Positions 26,130 through 34,780 of a DNA stretch of 64,000 nucleotides are shown here, one piece after another. Origin of the DNA: Gemmatimonadota bacterium (lineage in GTDB: Bacteria > Gemmatimonadota > Gemmatimonadetes > Longimicrobiales > Gaopeijiaceae); contig PWWP01000345.1 of assembly GCA_003562075.1 (NCBI GenBank), forward strand, positions 1 through 64,000, in the 5' to 3' direction. How positions within the stretch are numbered: the first letter of the stretch is position 1; each line of letters starts with the position of its first letter. A model generated the notes under the pieces. That model did not search any database, was not told the origin of the DNA, and worked only from the letters and a program-made list of their open reading frames with translations. Made by a program: the position numbers and the translations under genes.

Positions 26130-26602
26130 AGATCGTGGTGCTGGCAGTGGGAGGGATACGCGGCCCCCTGGCTCAGGTGGTGAGGGAATACCAAGTGCGG
26201 GCAGAACGATACTGGAAGGTGGAGGTAGAGGAGGTGGACGCCGGCGCACCAGGACGCAAATCGCCCCCGCGACGCATCCGGGAGGTGGAGGGGGAACGGC
26301 TCCGTTCCCGGATCGGGAAGGACGACGATGCCTGGATTATCACCCGGGAAGGGACATCCCTTGATTCCGTGGGATGGGCCCGGGCTCTGGGAGATCAGGC
26401 ACTCCATGGCGGCCGGGACCTCTACCTGGTGGTGGGGGGAGCCTTCGGCATCGCCTCGAGGCTCAAGCGGGAGGCCCGACGAAGGGTGTCCCTCGCTCCA
26501 GTCACCCTGCCCCATGAGATCGCCCGACTGGTCCTCATGGAACAGCTCTATCGGGCCGGGACTATCCTCCGAAACGAACCGTATCATAAGGGAGCGAGTT
26601 GA
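26126..26602 (+). CDS. rlmH: 23S rRNA pseudouridine(1915) N3-methyltransferase RlmH
   Basis: A SPOUT-class dimeric methyltransferase that modifies helix 69 of 23S rRNA in the assembled ribosome. The 158-residue protein shows the knotted SAM-binding site VVGGAFGIASRLKREA and the diagnostic C terminus VTLPHEIARLVLMEQLYRA followed by EPYHK. ATGA coupling to lpxK upstream and TGATG overlap with the methyltransferase downstream place it in the same operon, although its role is unrelated to lipid A. Confidence 0.94.
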   Translation: MKIVVLAVGGIRGPLAQVVREYQVRAERYWKVEVEEVDAGAPGRKSPPRRIREVEGERLRSRIGKDDDAWIITREGTSLDSVGWARALGDQALHGGRDLYLVVGGAFGIASRLKREARRRVSLAPVTLPHEIARLVLMEQLYRAGTILRNEPYHKGAS

Positions 26603-27369
26603 TGGACCGCATGGAGCCGGAAGGGAGCACTGACCCACCTTGGTATCGGAACTGGTTCGGTGAAGAGTATCTCCGCCTCTATCCCCATCGGGACAGGGAA
26701 GAAGCTCAAGAAGCGGTGGAACTCCTCCTGGAGTGGGCCGAAGGCGTTCTGGATGGACCGGTCCTGGACCTGGCCTGCGGAGCCGGGCGGCATCTGGATG
26801 CGCTGGCCCAGGCGGGCGTGAACTGTATTGGGCTTGACCTGTCCCTTCCTTTGCTGCAACGAGCCTGCAGGGCCGGCCCTGAGAAGCGGTTGGTCCGGGG
26901 GGACATGCGTCACCTCCCCTTCTCCGACTCCAGCTTCGCCGGCGTCACTTCCTTCTTCACCTCCTTTGGCTACTTCGAATCCGCAGCAGACGACGAGCAG
27001 GTCCTGACGGAGATCCGCAGGGTCCTCCGATCCGACGGAGTCTTTCTTCTGGATTTTCTGAACGCAGACGCGGTGATTCAGCACCTGACCCCTCGGGACG
27101 AAAGATGGGTCGGAACTGACCGTGTGATTCAGGAGCGCCGTCTTCTGCCAGGCAACGAGGTGGTTGAGAAGACGATCCGGATCGAGTCAGCCAAAGAAGG
27201 GAAGGTCGTCCGGGAATTCAAGGAGAGAGTCCGCCTATACCGACCCAGGGAACTGGAACGACTCCTGGGAGAATCGAGCCTCAACCCCGTGAGTCAGGCC
27301 GGCGACTACCAGGGAAACCCGTATTCCGCCGAGTCCCCTCGAGTCATCTTCCTGGCCACCGCATCCTGA
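26602..27369 (+). CDS. Class I SAM-dependent methyltransferase
   Basis: A 255-residue protein with a Rossmann-type methyltransferase core: motif I VLDLACGAGRHLDALA, motif II around CIGLDLSLPLLQRA, and VRGDMRHLPFSDSSFAGVTS ending in a family motif IV position, as in the methyltransferase-11/25 group. The C-terminal part (EKTIRIESAKEGKVVREFKE, then RLYRPRELERLL) resembles methyltransferases acting on small molecules or lipids. The start ATG 26602 overlaps the rlmH stop; the track start uses an adjacent TTG. The substrate is not identifiable. The gap of about 50 bases before bshC hints at co-transcription. Confidence 0.85.
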   Translation: MDRMEPEGSTDPPWYRNWFGEEYLRLYPHRDREEAQEAVELLLEWAEGVLDGPVLDLACGAGRHLDALAQAGVNCIGLDLSLPLLQRACRAGPEKRLVRGDMRHLPFSDSSFAGVTSFFTSFGYFESAADDEQVLTEIRRVLRSDGVFLLDFLNADAVIQHLTPRDERWVGTDRVIQERRLLPGNEVVEKTIRIESAKEGKVVREFKERVRLYRPRELERLLGESSLNPVSQAGDYQGNPYSAESPRVIFLATAS

Positions 27370-27420
27370 CCGGGTTCAGATCACCCTCTCCGTCCCTCAG
27401 TGGGAGTCCTCAAGGTCAAA

Positions 27421-29127
27421 ATGAATATCCGAACGCGCACGATGACGGAGCCCCCCCTGATCCAGGACTGGTTGGAACGCCAATCGGCCGCTGCCGGATT
27501 CTTTCCGGCCCATCCCCAAGACGGAGAGGCATATCGGGAGCTGTCCCGGGACGTGGACCGGCGCTTCACCCGTGAGCAGCGCGGAGAACTTGCGCAGCTC
27601 CTGGAAGGGGGCGGTCCGCACGCCCGGAGTCGCGTGGATCGCTTCATCCGAGAGGATGGCTTCGTCGTCACAACCGGACAACAGCCCGTCCTCTTCGGCG
27701 GGCCCCTCTTTGTCCTGTACAAGGCGCTCACCGCAGTGGCGCTGGCCCACCGGCTGGAGGCCCTCCTGGATCGTCCGGTCCTACCGGTGTTCTGGGTGGC
27801 CTCCGAGGACCACGACTGGGAGGAAGCTCGCCAGGTGAGCCTCCTGGACCAACAGAACCAGCTTCGCAGCCCGGCTCTGGAAGAGCGGGAGGGCCCGGCA
27901 GCGGCCCTCCACCGGATCGGCCTGGAAACCCCTCTGGCGGAAGGGGCTGAGGAGAATCGTGTTCCTCCAGGCAATGGACTCGAGAAAGCGTTGAAACTCC
28001 TTCTGGACTCCCTCCCTGACTCGGACTTCGCCGGGGAATGGACGGGGATGATCTCCGATGCATGGCAGCCCGGAACCACCCTTCCCGCCGCCTTCACCCA
28101 GGCGTTGGCTCGACTACTGGGTGATGATGGCCTCTTCTTCATCCAATCTCACGCCTCCCTCCTCCGAACCCTGAGTCGCCCCATTCTGGCCCGGGAGCTT
28201 CAGGACAGCCAGGAGCTCGGGGCTGCTCTGGTAGAACGGGCGCAAGCGCTGGAATCAGCCGGATTCACTCCTCAGGTCCCCATTCTGGAGGGTGCCACCA
28301 ATGTCTTCCTGGACGCTCCCGAGTCCCGGGAGCGGATCCTGGTCGATCCCGACGGCGGGTTCCGCCTCCGAAGCTCGAACCGGAATCTGTCAGCGTCAGA
28401 GATCAACGGGGCACTCCAGGGCGAAGATGGGAAATGGATATCGCCCAACGTCCTCCTCCGTCCCGTGGTGGAGGCCCACATTCTTCCCACGCTGGCCTAT
28501 GTGGCCGGCCCAGGCGAGGCCTCCTACCTGGCACAGACCGCGCCCCTGTTCGAGGCGCACGAAGTCCACCGCCCCCTGGTCTACCCTCGTTTTTCGGGGG
28601 ACGTGCTGGAGGGCAAGGTCCAGAAGGTCCTCGAGAAGTTCGATCTGGACCTTGAGGCTCTGGCCACGCCCCACCACGAGCTGGCGAGCCGGATCGCCCG
28701 GGATGAAGTGCCTCCGTCCATCCGAAAGGAAGTGGGGAGCTTCAGGGGAATGTTGGCTCGGCACACCGCCCAGCTCCAGGATGCGGTGAGTGACCTTGAT
28801 CCCACCCTGGGCCCTCCGGTCTTGCAGCTCAAGAGCCAGGGTTTCGCCCAGCTGGATGAAGTGGAGAAGAAGGTCACGCAGGCGCTGAAACGCGAAAATC
28901 AGATTGCCCTGGCCCAGCTCTCCAAGGCGCAGGATCATCTCTTTCCCGGGGGCCTCCCCCAGGAGCGGGGGATGAGCTTCTGGTACTATCTGTTCCGGTA
29001 CGGACCAACCTTCCTGGAAGAAATCCGAAGAGAGGTAGCGTCGAGGCCAAACCGGATCGGTGCGGCCGCCCGTGGGGCCATTACAGCCAAGTCGGATCCG
29101 GGACTCAGCCAGTCTCCCGGGAGGTGA
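27421..29127 (+). CDS. bshC: Bacillithiol biosynthesis cysteine-adding enzyme BshC
   Basis: BshC ligates cysteine to glucosaminyl-malate, the last step of bacillithiol synthesis. The 568-residue product contains the family's Rossmann-like core with VTTGQQPVLFGGPLFVLYKA, PVFWVASEDHDWEEARQV, the SPNVLLRPVVEAHILPTLAYVAGP segment and a C-terminal coiled-coil region (LDEVEKKVTQALKREN). ATG 27421 has AAGG five bases upstream; the track start is an upstream GTG. BshA and BshB genes are not in the window. Bacillithiol is established in Firmicutes, Deinococcus and Bacteroidota, so its presence in a Gemmatimonadota-like genome is consistent. Confidence 0.92.
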   Translation: MNIRTRTMTEPPLIQDWLERQSAAAGFFPAHPQDGEAYRELSRDVDRRFTREQRGELAQLLEGGGPHARSRVDRFIREDGFVVTTGQQPVLFGGPLFVLYKALTAVALAHRLEALLDRPVLPVFWVASEDHDWEEARQVSLLDQQNQLRSPALEEREGPAAALHRIGLETPLAEGAEENRVPPGNGLEKALKLLLDSLPDSDFAGEWTGMISDAWQPGTTLPAAFTQALARLLGDDGLFFIQSHASLLRTLSRPILARELQDSQELGAALVERAQALESAGFTPQVPILEGATNVFLDAPESRERILVDPDGGFRLRSSNRNLSASEINGALQGEDGKWISPNVLLRPVVEAHILPTLAYVAGPGEASYLAQTAPLFEAHEVHRPLVYPRFSGDVLEGKVQKVLEKFDLDLEALATPHHELASRIARDEVPPSIRKEVGSFRGMLARHTAQLQDAVSDLDPTLGPPVLQLKSQGFAQLDEVEKKVTQALKRENQIALAQLSKAQDHLFPGGLPQERGMSFWYYLFRYGPTFLEEIRREVASRPNRIGAAARGAITAKSDPGLSQSPGR

Positions 29128-29269
29128 TCCCGATCTAGAACGCCAGGAACGGCCGTGAAGGACGACAGTGCCTGAGCCGTAATCGTAGTGCAGGAGTGTC
29201 GCCTTAGCTCTCCCCTGGTTGTACTCCGTCCCATTGCTCCAGGATTCCCCCTCCGGATAGCTTCTCTGT

Positions 29270-29557
29270 ATGGTCTGGATCGTCATCATCATCGTCCTCG
29301 TCTTGATCCCCGAGATCCTCTCTACGGTCCTGGACTCGCGTCTAGGCCAAGCCCTGGCAGTTCGTTTGGAGTCGGGGGTGCCCCAGGGGATGGATGAGGC
29401 GACGGCCCAGCGGATTCAATATCTGGAAGGCGAGGTGGATCGTCTTTCGGAGGAGGTCCATCGGCTGAACGAGGAGAGCGAATTCATGCACGAACTCCTG
29501 GCCAACCGGAAACCCTCCCCCCCTCCCAGGATCCCACCTGGTGAATCCCAGTCCTGA
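29270..29557 (+). CDS. Small membrane-anchored coiled-coil protein (PspB-like topology)
   Basis: A 95-residue protein: an N-terminal membrane helix (MVWIVIIIVLVLIPEIL), then a heptad-rich coiled coil (YLEGEVDRLSEEVHRLNEESEF) and a Pro-rich tail. This resembles PspB-type and other small envelope proteins but is too general for an assignment. ATG 29270 has no strong ribosome-binding site. The 142 bases before it after bshC contain neither a gene nor a clear promoter. The murJ start region follows within 26 bases of its stop. Confidence 0.65.
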   Translation: MVWIVIIIVLVLIPEILSTVLDSRLGQALAVRLESGVPQGMDEATAQRIQYLEGEVDRLSEEVHRLNEESEFMHELLANRKPSPPPRIPPGESQS

Positions 29558-29582
29558 GCCGCCTCCACCGGGAGGTACCGAG

Positions 29583-31187
29583 GTGGACGACACGGGCCAG
29601 GTGGCAGCCACCCCCGTGACACCTCCACCCAGCCGCGCCCGAGCATCCGCTCTGGTGGCGGCAGGGATCCTGCTGAGTCGGATCAGCGGCCTGATCCGGG
29701 AGCGGGTCTTCGCCCACTTCTTCGGGGCTTCACCGGTGGCCGACGCATGGAAGGCGGCACTTCGTCTTCCCAATGTCTTGCAGAATCTCCTGGGGGAAGG
29801 AACCCTCTCGGCATCCTTCATCCCCATATACGCAGAACTCCTGGAGGAGGGCAGGGAACGGGATGCCGCTCGGTTTGCAGGAGCGGCTCTGGGCCTCCTC
29901 ACCGTGGCGGCTGGGATCATGGCGATCCTCGGGATCCTCCTGGCCCCCTGGCTCGTCGGCTTCTTCTTCTACGGATTCGACCCGGCTCGCCAGGCCCTGA
30001 CCGTGGACCTGGTCAGGATTCTCTTCCCCATGACCGCCCTCTTGGTGATCTCGGCATGGGCTCTTGGAATTCTGAACAGTCACCGCCGCTTCTTCCTTTC
30101 ATACGTGGCCCCTGTGGCCTGGAATGCGGCCATGATCCTTGCCATGGCCGTGGGGGGCCTGGTGTGGGAGCGCTCCCCTGAGGAGTTGGTTCGGATCCTG
30201 GCCTGGGGTGCCCTGGTAGGAGGAGGATTGCAGCTCCTGGTCCAGCTCCCCTTGACCCTCCGCCTCCTCTCCGAATTCAAACCCACCCTCTCCACCCGGA
30301 TCCACGGGGTCCGGGAGGCCATCCGCAACTTCCTCCCCGTCGTGGCCGCCCGGGGAGCGGTGAACCTGGGCGGTTGGTTGGACTATGCCCTGGCCGCGTT
30401 CCTCACGGCCGGAGCGGTGGCCACCCTCTCGTACGCCCAGATCCTCTTCATGCTACCCATCTCCCTCTTCGGGATGTCAGTGGCGGCTTCGGAGCTTCCG
30501 GAGATCTCCCGGGCCCGAAAACATCATCAGAATCGGCTGGCCACGGAGGTCACCCAGGCCGGCCGGCGGGTGGCGTACTTCCTGGTTCCTTCCACGCTGG
30601 GATACCTGCTCCTGGGCGACGTCATCGTCTCAGCTATCTTCGAGACAGGGGCGTTCGGGCGAGATGAGGTCCTGGTGACCTGGGTCATCCTGGCCGCCTA
30701 CGCCCTCGGAATGGGAGCCTCGGCAACCTCTCGACTTCTCTCCTCGGCCTTCTACGCCCTTCGGGACACGACAACCCCTGCCCGGATGGCATACATCAGG
30801 GTCTCCCTGGCGCTGGTCCTGGGAGCAATCCTCATGTTTCCCCTGGACCGGTTCCGGGTCGGCCCCCTGGGGCTCGGTGCAGCAGGGCTGGCTGCCGCCT
30901 CGGCTGTAGCCGCCTGGGTGGAACTCACCCTCCTTCGTCGCCGGCTTCGCCAACGAATCGGTGATGTCCTCTTTCTGGGGGAAGGGCACCTGTGGCGCCT
31001 ACTCCTGGCCGGATCCGTGGCAGGAGGAATCGGCCTGGGCATCCGGATCGCTCTTCCTCCCCTTCACCCCTGGCTCATGGCACTGGCTACGCTCCTTCCC
31101 TTTGGAGTGGTGTACCTTTTCATGACCCGAATGCTCGGTGTCTCCGGTCCACTGGAGCGGTTGTTGGCTCAGCGCTCCGAACGCTGA
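29583..31187 (+). CDS. murJ: Lipid II flippase MurJ
   Basis: Moves lipid II across the inner membrane for peptidoglycan synthesis. It is a 14-helix MOP-superfamily transporter; residues such as SRISGLIRERVFAHFFGAS and NLLGEGTLSASFIPIY are the MviN/MurJ signature, with RDTTTPARMAYIRV later. I prefer GTG 29583, which has GGGAGG seven bases upstream and does not overlap the preceding gene, giving 534 residues; the track start GTG 29541 adds 14 Pro-rich residues and overlaps the neighbour. The uvrC gene follows after about 70 bases. Confidence 0.93.
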   Translation: MDDTGQVAATPVTPPPSRARASALVAAGILLSRISGLIRERVFAHFFGASPVADAWKAALRLPNVLQNLLGEGTLSASFIPIYAELLEEGRERDAARFAGAALGLLTVAAGIMAILGILLAPWLVGFFFYGFDPARQALTVDLVRILFPMTALLVISAWALGILNSHRRFFLSYVAPVAWNAAMILAMAVGGLVWERSPEELVRILAWGALVGGGLQLLVQLPLTLRLLSEFKPTLSTRIHGVREAIRNFLPVVAARGAVNLGGWLDYALAAFLTAGAVATLSYAQILFMLPISLFGMSVAASELPEISRARKHHQNRLATEVTQAGRRVAYFLVPSTLGYLLLGDVIVSAIFETGAFGRDEVLVTWVILAAYALGMGASATSRLLSSAFYALRDTTTPARMAYIRVSLALVLGAILMFPLDRFRVGPLGLGAAGLAAASAVAAWVELTLLRRRLRQRIGDVLFLGEGHLWRLLLAGSVAGGIGLGIRIALPPLHPWLMALATLLPFGVVYLFMTRMLGVSGPLERLLAQRSER

Positions 31188-31256
31188 CTGGGAAACATCC
31201 CATGAATCGGTCCTCGGAATGAGGCCCCCTCCCGAACGGCCACCGTCACCTACGTC

Positions 31257-33122
31257 ATGCCCTCAGAGCTCAAGCTGGATCATCTCCCCACCTCCCCTGG
31301 CGTCTACATCTTCCGGGATGGTGAAGGAACGCCCCTCTACATCGGAAAGGCCAAGTCCCTCCGGTCCCGCGTGAGGAGTTACTTCCGGGAGTCGGGACAG
31401 CAGGGAATTCGGACCAGGGAGCTCGTCCGGAGAGCAGCGGACGTCGACACCATCGTGGTGGGCTCCGAGGCAGAAGCGCTTCTGCTGGAGTCGAACCTCA
31501 TCAAGGAGCACCAGCCCCGGTTCAACGTCCGCCTCCGGGACGACAAACGGTACCCATATATCAAGGTCACCGTCCAGGAACCCTTTCCCCGGGTGTTCGT
31601 CACCCGAAGCCCTCGGGATGACGGTGCCCGGTATTTCGGTCCCTTCACATCGGTAGGGCCCATGCGCCAGGCCCTGGAGGTGATCAAGAAGCTCTACACC
31701 GTGCGGTCATGCCGCTATGATCTGCCGGAGGAGTCCCCGTCCCGTCCCTGCCTGGACTACCACATCAAGCGCTGCAAGGCCCCCTGCGTTGGACTACAGA
31801 GCCAGGAGGACTATGGAGAGATGGTGGAGGAGATCCTCCGGATCCTCTCCGGTGAGACCCGGGAGCTGAAACGGGAAGTCCAGGAACTGATGGAGCGAGC
31901 GGCAACCGATCTGCGTTTCGAGGAGGCAGCCCGTCACCGAGACGTCCTTCAGGGGCTGGAGTCCCTGGAAAGAGACCAGCGTGTGGAGCGAACCACAGGA
32001 GAGAACCAGGATGTGCTGGGGATCGCCAGGGACGGGGAGCTGGGAGCTGCCGTGGTCCTTCGGATCCGAAGTGGAACGCTCCTTGGCCGTGAGAGTCGTC
32101 GGCTCTCAGGGCTGGGGGACGAGTCGGATGATGAGCTCCTGGGCGCCTTCGCGTCCCAGGTGTACCTGGCCGGGGGAGCCAATGCCATTCAGGACCTCCC
32201 CTCCGAGATCCTCCTCCCCTCCTCCTTCAGCGACCAGGGGACCCTGGCTACGATCCTGAGCGAAGAAGGAGGACGTAAGATCTACTTCCAGGTACCCCGC
32301 CGAGGTGAGAAGCGTCGCCTGGTGGAGCTGGCGTCGGCCAACGCCCGCCACCTTCTGGAGGAGCGAGTTACCGCCCTGGAAGTGGCCGCCGATCGAGCCG
32401 ACGCCGTTCTCTACGAACTCCAGGATCGGCTCCAGCTGAAGGTCGTTCCCCGCCTCATGGTCTGCTTCGATATCTCCCATACCCAGGGAACCGAAGTGGT
32501 GGCGTCGGCGGTGGTTTTCGAGAATGGCGAGCGGAAGCGCGGCCTCTATCGACGAATGAAGATCCGAGGGGACTGGGGCAACGATGACTATCGCTCCATG
32601 GCCGAAGCGGTGGAACGGTATCTCCGCCGGAGAATCGAGCAGGACGAACCCCTTCCCGAGTTGATTCTGGTGGACGGGGGCAAGGGACAGCTGTCCAGCG
32701 TCCTGCCAGTCCTGCAGCGACTGGACGCCGGCGATGTAGCAGTTGCAGCTCTGGCCAAGCGGGACGAGGAGGTCTTCATCCCGGGCGTAGCTGACCCTGT
32801 CCGGCTGGGCCGGCGGGATCCGGCCCTCAGGCTCCTTCAGCGTATCCGGAACGAAGCCCACCGCTTCGCCGTGGAGTACAACCGAAAGCTTCGCACCAGA
32901 AGGACCATCCGGAGCGCGCTGGGGGATATCCCCGGAATCGGTCCGGGTCGACAGCGGGCTCTCCTCACCCGATTCGGATCCGTCAGGGGAATCCAGGAAG
33001 CCGAAGTGGAGGACATCGTGGCGGTCCCCGGGTTCTCCAGGGTTCTGGCGGAACGGATCCTGTCCTACCTTGAAGCTGGGGGAGAGAAACCGGAGGACAA
33101 GCCGTCTCCCCGGCAGACATGA
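31257..33122 (+). CDS. uvrC: Excinuclease ABC subunit C
   Basis: Makes both incisions in nucleotide excision repair. The 621-residue protein has the GIY-YIG nuclease domain (PGVYIFRDGEGTPLYIGKAKSLR), a Cys-rich linker (RPCLDYHIKRCKAPCVG), a UVR motif (ERAATDLRFEEAARHRDVL), the RNase H-like endonuclease domain (CFDISHTQGTEVVAS; LILVDGGKGQLSSVL) and a C-terminal helix-hairpin-helix pair (LGDIPGIGPGRQRALLTRFG). Standard length. ATG 31257 is the first start without overlap. gltX begins 10 bases after the stop. Confidence 0.96.
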   Translation: MPSELKLDHLPTSPGVYIFRDGEGTPLYIGKAKSLRSRVRSYFRESGQQGIRTRELVRRAADVDTIVVGSEAEALLLESNLIKEHQPRFNVRLRDDKRYPYIKVTVQEPFPRVFVTRSPRDDGARYFGPFTSVGPMRQALEVIKKLYTVRSCRYDLPEESPSRPCLDYHIKRCKAPCVGLQSQEDYGEMVEEILRILSGETRELKREVQELMERAATDLRFEEAARHRDVLQGLESLERDQRVERTTGENQDVLGIARDGELGAAVVLRIRSGTLLGRESRRLSGLGDESDDELLGAFASQVYLAGGANAIQDLPSEILLPSSFSDQGTLATILSEEGGRKIYFQVPRRGEKRRLVELASANARHLLEERVTALEVAADRADAVLYELQDRLQLKVVPRLMVCFDISHTQGTEVVASAVVFENGERKRGLYRRMKIRGDWGNDDYRSMAEAVERYLRRRIEQDEPLPELILVDGGKGQLSSVLPVLQRLDAGDVAVAALAKRDEEVFIPGVADPVRLGRRDPALRLLQRIRNEAHRFAVEYNRKLRTRRTIRSALGDIPGIGPGRQRALLTRFGSVRGIQEAEVEDIVAVPGFSRVLAERILSYLEAGGEKPEDKPSPRQT

Positions 33123-33132
33123 GCCAGAAGTG

Positions 33133-34608
33133 ATGACAGATCAACAGGACGCCCAATCGATCATGGATCAGGTTCGCGTACGCTTCGCTCCCAGCCCCAC
33201 GGGCTCCCTCCACATCGGGAATCTGCGGGTAGCCATATTCAACTATCTTTTCGCTCGGCATCATGACGGGGCTTTCGTCGTCCGCATCGAGGACACGGAT
33301 CGGGAACGGAATGTAGAAGGGTCCCTGGAGGGGCTTCTGGATGATCTTCGCTGGGCCGGTCTCGACTGGGACGAAGGACCGGGTGTAGACGGGCCCTTCG
33401 GTCCATATCGGCAGTCGGAGCGAGGCGACAACCACAGGAAAGCCGCCCTTTCCCTGGAGGAACGTGGGCTGGCCTACCGCTGCTTCTGTTCCGATGAGGA
33501 GCTGGCCCAGGCCGCCCGGGACGACGCACCGGAACCGGGCTGTCCGGGAAACTGCCGAAGCCTGGAGGAGGGTGATATTCGTGCCCGGATGGAGAGGGAC
33601 GAACCATCCACTCTTCGGTTCACGGTCCACCCTGGCACCATCACCTTTCGGGATGCCGTCCGGGGAGACATCTCGCTGGAGGGGAGTGACCTGGGGGATT
33701 TCGTCATCCTCCGGGCCGACGGACGAGCCACCTACAACTTCGCGGTTGTTGTCGATGACCTGGAGATGAAGATCTCCCACGTGATCCGCGGTGCCGGCCA
33801 TCTCTCCAACACCCCGAAACAGGCCCTCCTCTTCGACGCCCTGGATGCGCCCCGACCCGTCTTCGCTCACCTCCCCATGGTTCTGGGGGCAGACAAACGA
33901 AAGCTCTCCAAGAGGGAAGGGGCCGAAGGAGTGGTCCAACTCCGCTCCCAGGGGTTCCACCCCGACGGTGTAGTGAACTACCTCTCCCTCCTGGGGTGGT
34001 CTCCGGGAGGAGACCGGGAGATTCTCAGCCGCCAGGAGCTCATCGCCGCCATGGACCTGGATCGGGTGGGGGCCACGGACACGGTCTTCGACCCAGAGAA
34101 GCTTCGCTGGGCTTCCGCTCAACATATCGCCGCCCTCTCTCTCCCGGAGTTGGTGGACGCCATCCGGCCCTGGGTCGACACCGAGCGCTTCGACCTGGAG
34201 GCCCGTGCCCTACCCGCCGCCGTGGATGCGATCCGTACCCGTCTCACCACCTTCGGAGAGGTGAACGAGCATCTGTCTCTGATTTTCCCGACGGAGGATG
34301 CCCTCCAGGCAGGTCTCCAGGAGCTGGAAAGAGAGGGAGACTCGACCCTGGACACCCTCAAGGCCATCCGAACCACCCTTTCCAGCATCGAGGGCTGGGA
34401 GGCCCCCGAGCTGGGCTCAGCAGTCCGATCTGTCGGGAAGGATATGGGCGTTCGGGGGAGGGCGCTCTTCCATCCGATTCGGTTGGCCCTGACCGGAAGC
34501 CGGCAGGGGCCGGATCTGGGAAAGGTTCTGGCCGCCCTGGGCCGGACTCGGTGTATCGAGCTTCTGGATGGGGCTATCCTTTGGCTGGAGAAGTCGGAGG
34601 CGGTTTGA
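33133..34608 (+). CDS. gltX: Glutamyl-tRNA synthetase
   Basis: Charges tRNA-Glu (and tRNA-Gln if the organism uses transamidation). The 491-residue class I enzyme has RFAPSPTGSLHIGN with the HIGH equivalent at 27-30, a Cys-containing insertion (YRCFCSDEE ... GCPGNC) typical of a zinc-binding site, and KRKLSKREGAEGV as the KMSKS equivalent near 256. The C-terminal helical anticodon-binding domain follows. ATG 33133 lies just after uvrC; the track start at 33070 lies inside uvrC. Whether it is discriminating cannot be told from sequence alone. Confidence 0.95.
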   Translation: MTDQQDAQSIMDQVRVRFAPSPTGSLHIGNLRVAIFNYLFARHHDGAFVVRIEDTDRERNVEGSLEGLLDDLRWAGLDWDEGPGVDGPFGPYRQSERGDNHRKAALSLEERGLAYRCFCSDEELAQAARDDAPEPGCPGNCRSLEEGDIRARMERDEPSTLRFTVHPGTITFRDAVRGDISLEGSDLGDFVILRADGRATYNFAVVVDDLEMKISHVIRGAGHLSNTPKQALLFDALDAPRPVFAHLPMVLGADKRKLSKREGAEGVVQLRSQGFHPDGVVNYLSLLGWSPGGDREILSRQELIAAMDLDRVGATDTVFDPEKLRWASAQHIAALSLPELVDAIRPWVDTERFDLEARALPAAVDAIRTRLTTFGEVNEHLSLIFPTEDALQAGLQELEREGDSTLDTLKAIRTTLSSIEGWEAPELGSAVRSVGKDMGVRGRALFHPIRLALTGSRQGPDLGKVLAALGRTRCIELLDGAILWLEKSEAV

Positions 34609-34625
34609 CCCGGCCAGAGGACCTT

Positions 34626-34650
34626 CCGTAAGATTACGGGTTACTTTTAT
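34626..34650 (+). terminator. Possible short terminator after gltX
   Basis: CCGTA-AGAT-TACGG (34626-34639) forms a 5-bp stem with a tetraloop and is followed by a T-rich stretch (GTTACTTTTAT). It is weaker than the other terminators here. It could instead be an operator palindrome upstream of the TPR lipoprotein gene. Confidence 0.35.
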
Positions 34651-34780
34651 CGAGGTTGCGGGCGTCTGCTGGCTCCCGAGGGTTCTCGTGTGTTCTTGGA
34701 AGCCCGGTGTGCCGCAGGTGGACACGGATCCGCAGAAACAATCTTCATCACATCAGATGACAACGACCAGGAGGAGCTGG